Of a stretch of 64,000 bases of DNA, positions 60,601 to 64,000 are shown piece after piece (positions within the stretch are counted from its first letter, which is position 1; each line of letters opens with the position of its first letter). A program made the position numbers and the translations under genes. The DNA is from Arbacia lixula. Taxonomy: Eukaryota > Echinodermata > Echinoidea > Arbacioida > Arbaciidae. Location of the stretch: contig OZ022584.1 in the NCBI GenBank assembly GCA_963669155.1, positions 15,230,179 through 15,294,178 on the forward strand, in the 5' to 3' direction. The notes beneath the pieces are model-generated. The model searched no databases. It was given only the letters and a program-made list of their open reading frames with translations, and was not told the origin of the DNA.

Positions 60601-63600
60601 ATTCAAAGATATAAATTGAATATTTTGAATAAATACTTATAATAATGAGGTGTTTTTTAACTTTATGAACTAAGAAACAACAAGTCAAGACGAACAAGGA
60701 CATGCCAGTGAAGACAGACAGGAAGAGGGAGCTGAGGAAGAAATTCAAAAAGGTCAGTACTCTTCTGATAATTTCCTAAATTATCAACCCTATAGATTCT
60801 TGTTACTTCATGAAATCTTGTTAGTAAAAAGCTTGTGTTCACATAACACCAATATTGAAGAGATGAGAGTCGATGTATGTCCAGGTTTCCACCATCAAGT
60901 TTGGGATAAAGAAATAGGATGCGAAGTGATGTGGGTGACATGAATTCACAGTGCTACGAGGTAGTATATACAAGGTGTCCACTAGAGCCATGCTCCTACT
61001 GTTTATGAAAACATGACCTGACCAAAAAACAAACAAAAAATGTCTAGGAGGTTAACTCGGGAATCACTCGTTATTCCGAATGTTTGTCATTCTAAACGCT
61101 ATGCCACAAATGCTCGGATTAAAGAACCCTGTTTCCTTTTCGGAAAAACGAGCATCGAGGTATAGGCATTTTACGTGTTTAGGAATTACGAACCTTCGGA
61201 ATAACGAACCTTTGGAATATCGAACTGCAACCGTTAATTCATTATCTTTCGTATGCCAGCAGTTGGAAAAATTAATTGTGCTTTACATTCAAAGGTATAG
61301 AATTAATATTTTGAATAAATACTTATAATAATGAGGTGTTTTTTAACTTTATGAACTAAGAAACAACAAGTCAAGACGAACAAGGACATGCCAGTGAAGA
61401 CAGACAGGAAGAGGAAGCTGAGGAAGAAATTCAAAAAGGTCAGTACTCTTCTGATTATTCCCTAAATTATCAACCCTATAGATTCTTGTTACTTCATGAA
61501 ATCTTGTTAGTAAAAAGCTTGTGTTCACATAACACCAATATTGAAGAGGTGAGATGATATATTTCCAGGTTTCCACCATCAAGTTTGGGATAAAGAAATA
61601 GGATGCGAAGTGATGTAGGTGACATGAATTCACAGTGTTACGAGGTAGTACAAGGTGTCCACTAGAACCATGCTCCTAGTGTTTAAGAAAAAAAATGACT
61701 GACCAAAAAACAAACAAAAGATGTCTAGAAGGTTGATTCGGGAAGCACTCGTTATTCTGAATGTTCGTTATATACCGAATGTTACACCACAAATGCTCGG
61801 ATTAACGAACCCTTTTTCCTTTTCGGAAAAACGAGCATCAAGGTATAGGCAATTTACGTGTTTGGGAATTACGAGCCTTCGGAATATCAAACTGCAACCG
61901 TTTATTCATTATCTTTCGTTTGCCAGCAGTTGGGAAAATTAATTGTGTTTTATATTCAAAGGTATAGAATCAATATTTTGAATAAATACTTATAATAATG
62001 AGATGTTTTTTAATTTTATGAACTAAGAAACAACAAGTCAGCAAGGACAAGGTGAAACAAAGGCATCAAAATCAGCAGGTAAGCAATTTGCATAGTATAT
62101 TCCTAAAGATTTGAAAGGTAGAGGATATGTTCAATGATATCCTGCTGCCAGGTGCAACTACATAGAACTGTCAGTCCACCTTACTAAGCAGCAAATTGTC
62201 TCGGCATACATTTGTCTTGCTGGGGTACCATAGCATGCATTCTATGGGAAGCACCCATTATTCTGAATGTTCGTTATTCCAAACGTTATGCCACAAATGC
62301 TCGGATTAACGAACCCTTTTTCCTTTTCGGAGAAACGAGCATCGAGGTATTGGCAATTTACGTGTTTCGGAATTACGAACCTTCGGAATAATGAAACTTC
62401 GGAGTAACAAACCTTCAGAATATTAAACTGTAACCCATTCTATATGGTTTACAGTGGTAGGCAGTCATAATTTAGCATTCTGTATTTTTTCTTCACCCAT
62501 CTCAAATAATTATGCTGGTCAGAAAGCTAATTTCAGAATTTTCAAAATCAGTTGACCACAACTGGTCTAAATGTGGATTGAAGATCAGTTTGTCATATGG
62601 AATGAACATGTAAATGAAAGTTGTAAGCCAAAGTTGATGTATGACCAAGCTCCTTCAGTAAATATCTAGAAATATACATATTTACTTTTATTTGAACTAT
62701 TCGCTTCAGCGTTACTGTTGATATGACATATAATCATGTTTTCAAACATTTCATACTGTATTGACAGCATTGAAAGTTGTAGAATTTATCCTTTTTCAGA
62801 AGTTAGCCTGCCCCTGATACGCATACCTACTTCCCCTCCGGCTCCCCAACACACACAAAAAAAAAATACATGAAAATAAGTAAATGCAAAATAGATATAG
62901 TCTATTAACAAATTTATCTCTAGAGAATAGAAAAAAAAACCATAATGCACTGGTTGGAATTTTCCTGTAAGAGGCTTTAGGCCTATTTGGTTAAGGACGA
63001 CCTACTGATGATTTATTCCCCCCCCCCCCACCACCTTGATATTCCCTATCCCTTTAGTTCTAGTAACGCTTTTTATTCACCCTACATGCAGGTCGAATCA
63101 AGCGAAATTGCCCCGTGTGCAGTGCTCCAACAACCACGCTTGCCCGGCACCTTCGCCGGAAGCATAAGGCGTTAACAGAACCCCAGATATGGGAACATAT
63201 CTATGATGCCAGAGAGCAGTGAGTATAGTTATTTACTTATCCATTGCCACCAAGATTCTCTGAACAAGTGGCATGAAAATCATTGCCAGGAAGTGCTGCT
63301 GTTATTCCAAAACGGAACAATTAAAAAAGAAAATAAATATCCTAATCCATTATGAAGGGAATTATAGGAAAATGAACACACTGAATCGTGGAGTTATAAA
63401 GCACTTTCACCTTTTCACCTCATAATTGTGTCAAAGTAATGGGGTGCATAAAAGGGTAATGATAATTGATAATGCGTGAGCATCTGCAGACTGCAATTAG
63501 TAATTTTATACCTTGTAAAGATTGAAAATATACATGAATATAATTATTTAAAATTTAATTTCAAAATCCCTGCATTCTGGTCATAACAAGATCGAATTGC

Positions 63601-63901
63601 CTTCAAAAACTGGTGTAAAACCAAGATATAATAAACTGAAAGTTTGCTTTGGGAATCACGTGTTTAGAGAAATTCTTATTTCCTACAATGTAATTATATG
63701 ATGTAATATGCATGTGTACTTCCAATTTTTAGAGTCCCAATTCAGAGAAAGACCACCAGAACACAGGGATTGAAGAGGGTTGGCAAGAGCTGCCCCCATT
63801 GCTCCGCAAAGGGCTTGACAAAACTGGCCGACCACCTGAAGAGAAAGCATGGCGCCCAGTCAGTGGAAAAACAAGGTACATTGAAGAAGTTTGTCAATTA
63901 G
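57645..63901 (+). CDS. acidic zinc-finger protein with tandemly amplified exons (novel)
   Basis: I do not recognise this gene. Exons: 57645-57686, 58379-58724, 59329-59406, 59995-60072, 60675-60752, 61361-61438, 62028-62078, 63092-63218 and 63733-63901 (TAG). All borders are GT/AG and phases fit, giving 348 residues. The start has A at -3 and G at +4. The N-terminus is MADDEIEAMLADPL; residues 15-60 look helical (HDIARMLAYGISPKVYYDHM). A run of Asp/His/Gly at ~75-105 is encoded by GAT-rich sequence. Four 26-residue acidic repeats (TTSQDEQGHASEDRQEE...EEEIQK) fill 130-233, plus a short decayed fifth. Two short zinc fingers follow: CX2CX8HX4H at 257-274 (CPVC...RHLRRKH) and CX2CX10HX4H at 313-332 (CPHC...DHLKRKH). 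Nucleic-acid binding is plausible but inferred. A GT within CAAGGTACAT near the stop could allow another splice beyond the window. Confidence 0.72.
58725..62078 (+). repeat. tandem array of five ~0.67-kb intron+exon units
   Basis: Units 58,725-59,406, 59,407-60,072, 60,073-60,752, 60,753-61,438 and 61,439-62,078 (682, 666, 680, 686 and ~640 bp). Each holds an intron starting GTCAGTACT and ending ATGAACTAAG, then an exon starting AAACAACAAGTCA. The first three exon copies are identical over 78 nt; the fourth differs by one base (GGA to GAA). The fifth keeps only its first ~13 bases of repeat sequence and then diverges. All copied exons are phase 1-1, so copy number can change without breaking the frame. 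Confidence 0.92.
59020..59210. mobile_element. MITE-like inverted repeat inside each array unit
   Basis: Left arm 59,038-59,062 (GTTATTCCGAATGTTCGTC...) pairs with right arm 59,149-59,173 (...ACGAACCTTCGGAATAAC) with about three mismatches in 25. The right side repeats TTCGGAAT at ~16-base spacing. Equivalent elements sit in every array unit (about 59,720, 60,380, 61,060 and 61,745), and one lies outside the array at about 62,250-62,432. Confidence 0.75.
62250..62432. mobile_element. stand-alone copy of the array's MITE-like element
   Basis: GGGAAGCACCCATTATTCTG through TTCGGAATTACGAACC to AATATTAAACTGTAACCC. It matches the element within the array units, but its flanks (62,079-62,249 and after 62,432) do not match the unit, so it marks an independent or leftover copy in the next intron. 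Confidence 0.65.
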
Positions 63902-64000
63902 CAAATCTCATTGGATAAGTTATTTATCACATTTAAATTCAAATCCCCCCCCCCAAAAAAAAAAAAAGAATCAGGCATCAGGTTATAGTGAACTTTTATG
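63902..64000 (+). other. 3' flank of the zinc-finger gene
   Basis: Non-coding after the TAG, with a C run followed by an A run at about 63,946-63,967. No polyadenylation signal is visible before the window ends. Confidence 0.5.

Noticed and set aside
58725..62078. CRISPR-like or satellite array
   Set aside because: Units are ~0.67 kb with splice sites and an in-frame exon in a eukaryotic gene; there are no short direct repeats with unique spacers.

Overview
The window reads as animal nuclear DNA, most likely from a sea urchin or a close echinoderm relative. It is AT-rich, its genes are split by GT/AG introns of 0.1-5 kb, and it is full of microsatellites, foldback elements, a tRNA-derived SINE pair and 5'-truncated LINE relics. 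Species assignment is inference from protein similarity and repeat style. No bacterial, viral, CRISPR or genuine tRNA/rRNA genes were found.

Layout. (1) 1-21,678 (+): most of an ANKRD55 orthologue in eleven visible coding exons; its 5' exons lie left of the window. Three of its introns end in very long polypyrimidine tracts. (2) 21,679-29,349: 3' UTR and intergenic DNA, including a ~1 kb repeat studded with perfect DR1 nuclear-receptor-type motifs. (3) 29,350-38,751 (-): a complete ENO4 (enolase-like) gene in eleven coding exons, with several canonical catalytic residues replaced. (4) 38,752-39,461: a ~0.7 kb head-to-head promoter region with an ETS-type site and an RFX X-box-like site. (5) 39,462-42,833 (+): a complete ANKRD53-like gene in four coding exons. 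(6) 42,834-51,433: intergenic DNA with two LINE relics meeting tail to tail and a long hairpin-forming palindrome. (7) 51,434-55,227 (-): the last three coding exons of TEX261; the 5' half is not recognised. (8) 57,645-63,901 (+): an unrecognised gene encoding an acidic protein with two short zinc fingers. Its middle is a tandem array of ~0.67 kb units, each carrying one 78-nt symmetric exon, so the protein holds identical 26-residue repeats.

How the genes may relate. ANKRD55 (reported to associate with IFT-B), ENO4 (sperm flagellum in mouse) and ANKRD53 (spindle microtubules) all point to cilia and microtubules, and ENO4/ANKRD53 share a divergent promoter. ANKRD53 and TEX261 converge tail to tail, as I recall for their human orthologues, which suggests old microsynteny. 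The most novel item is the recent tandem exon amplification in the zinc-finger gene, where each unit also carries a small inverted-repeat (MITE-like) element. All exon models were built by hand from splice sites, phase and homology from memory; no database search was run.
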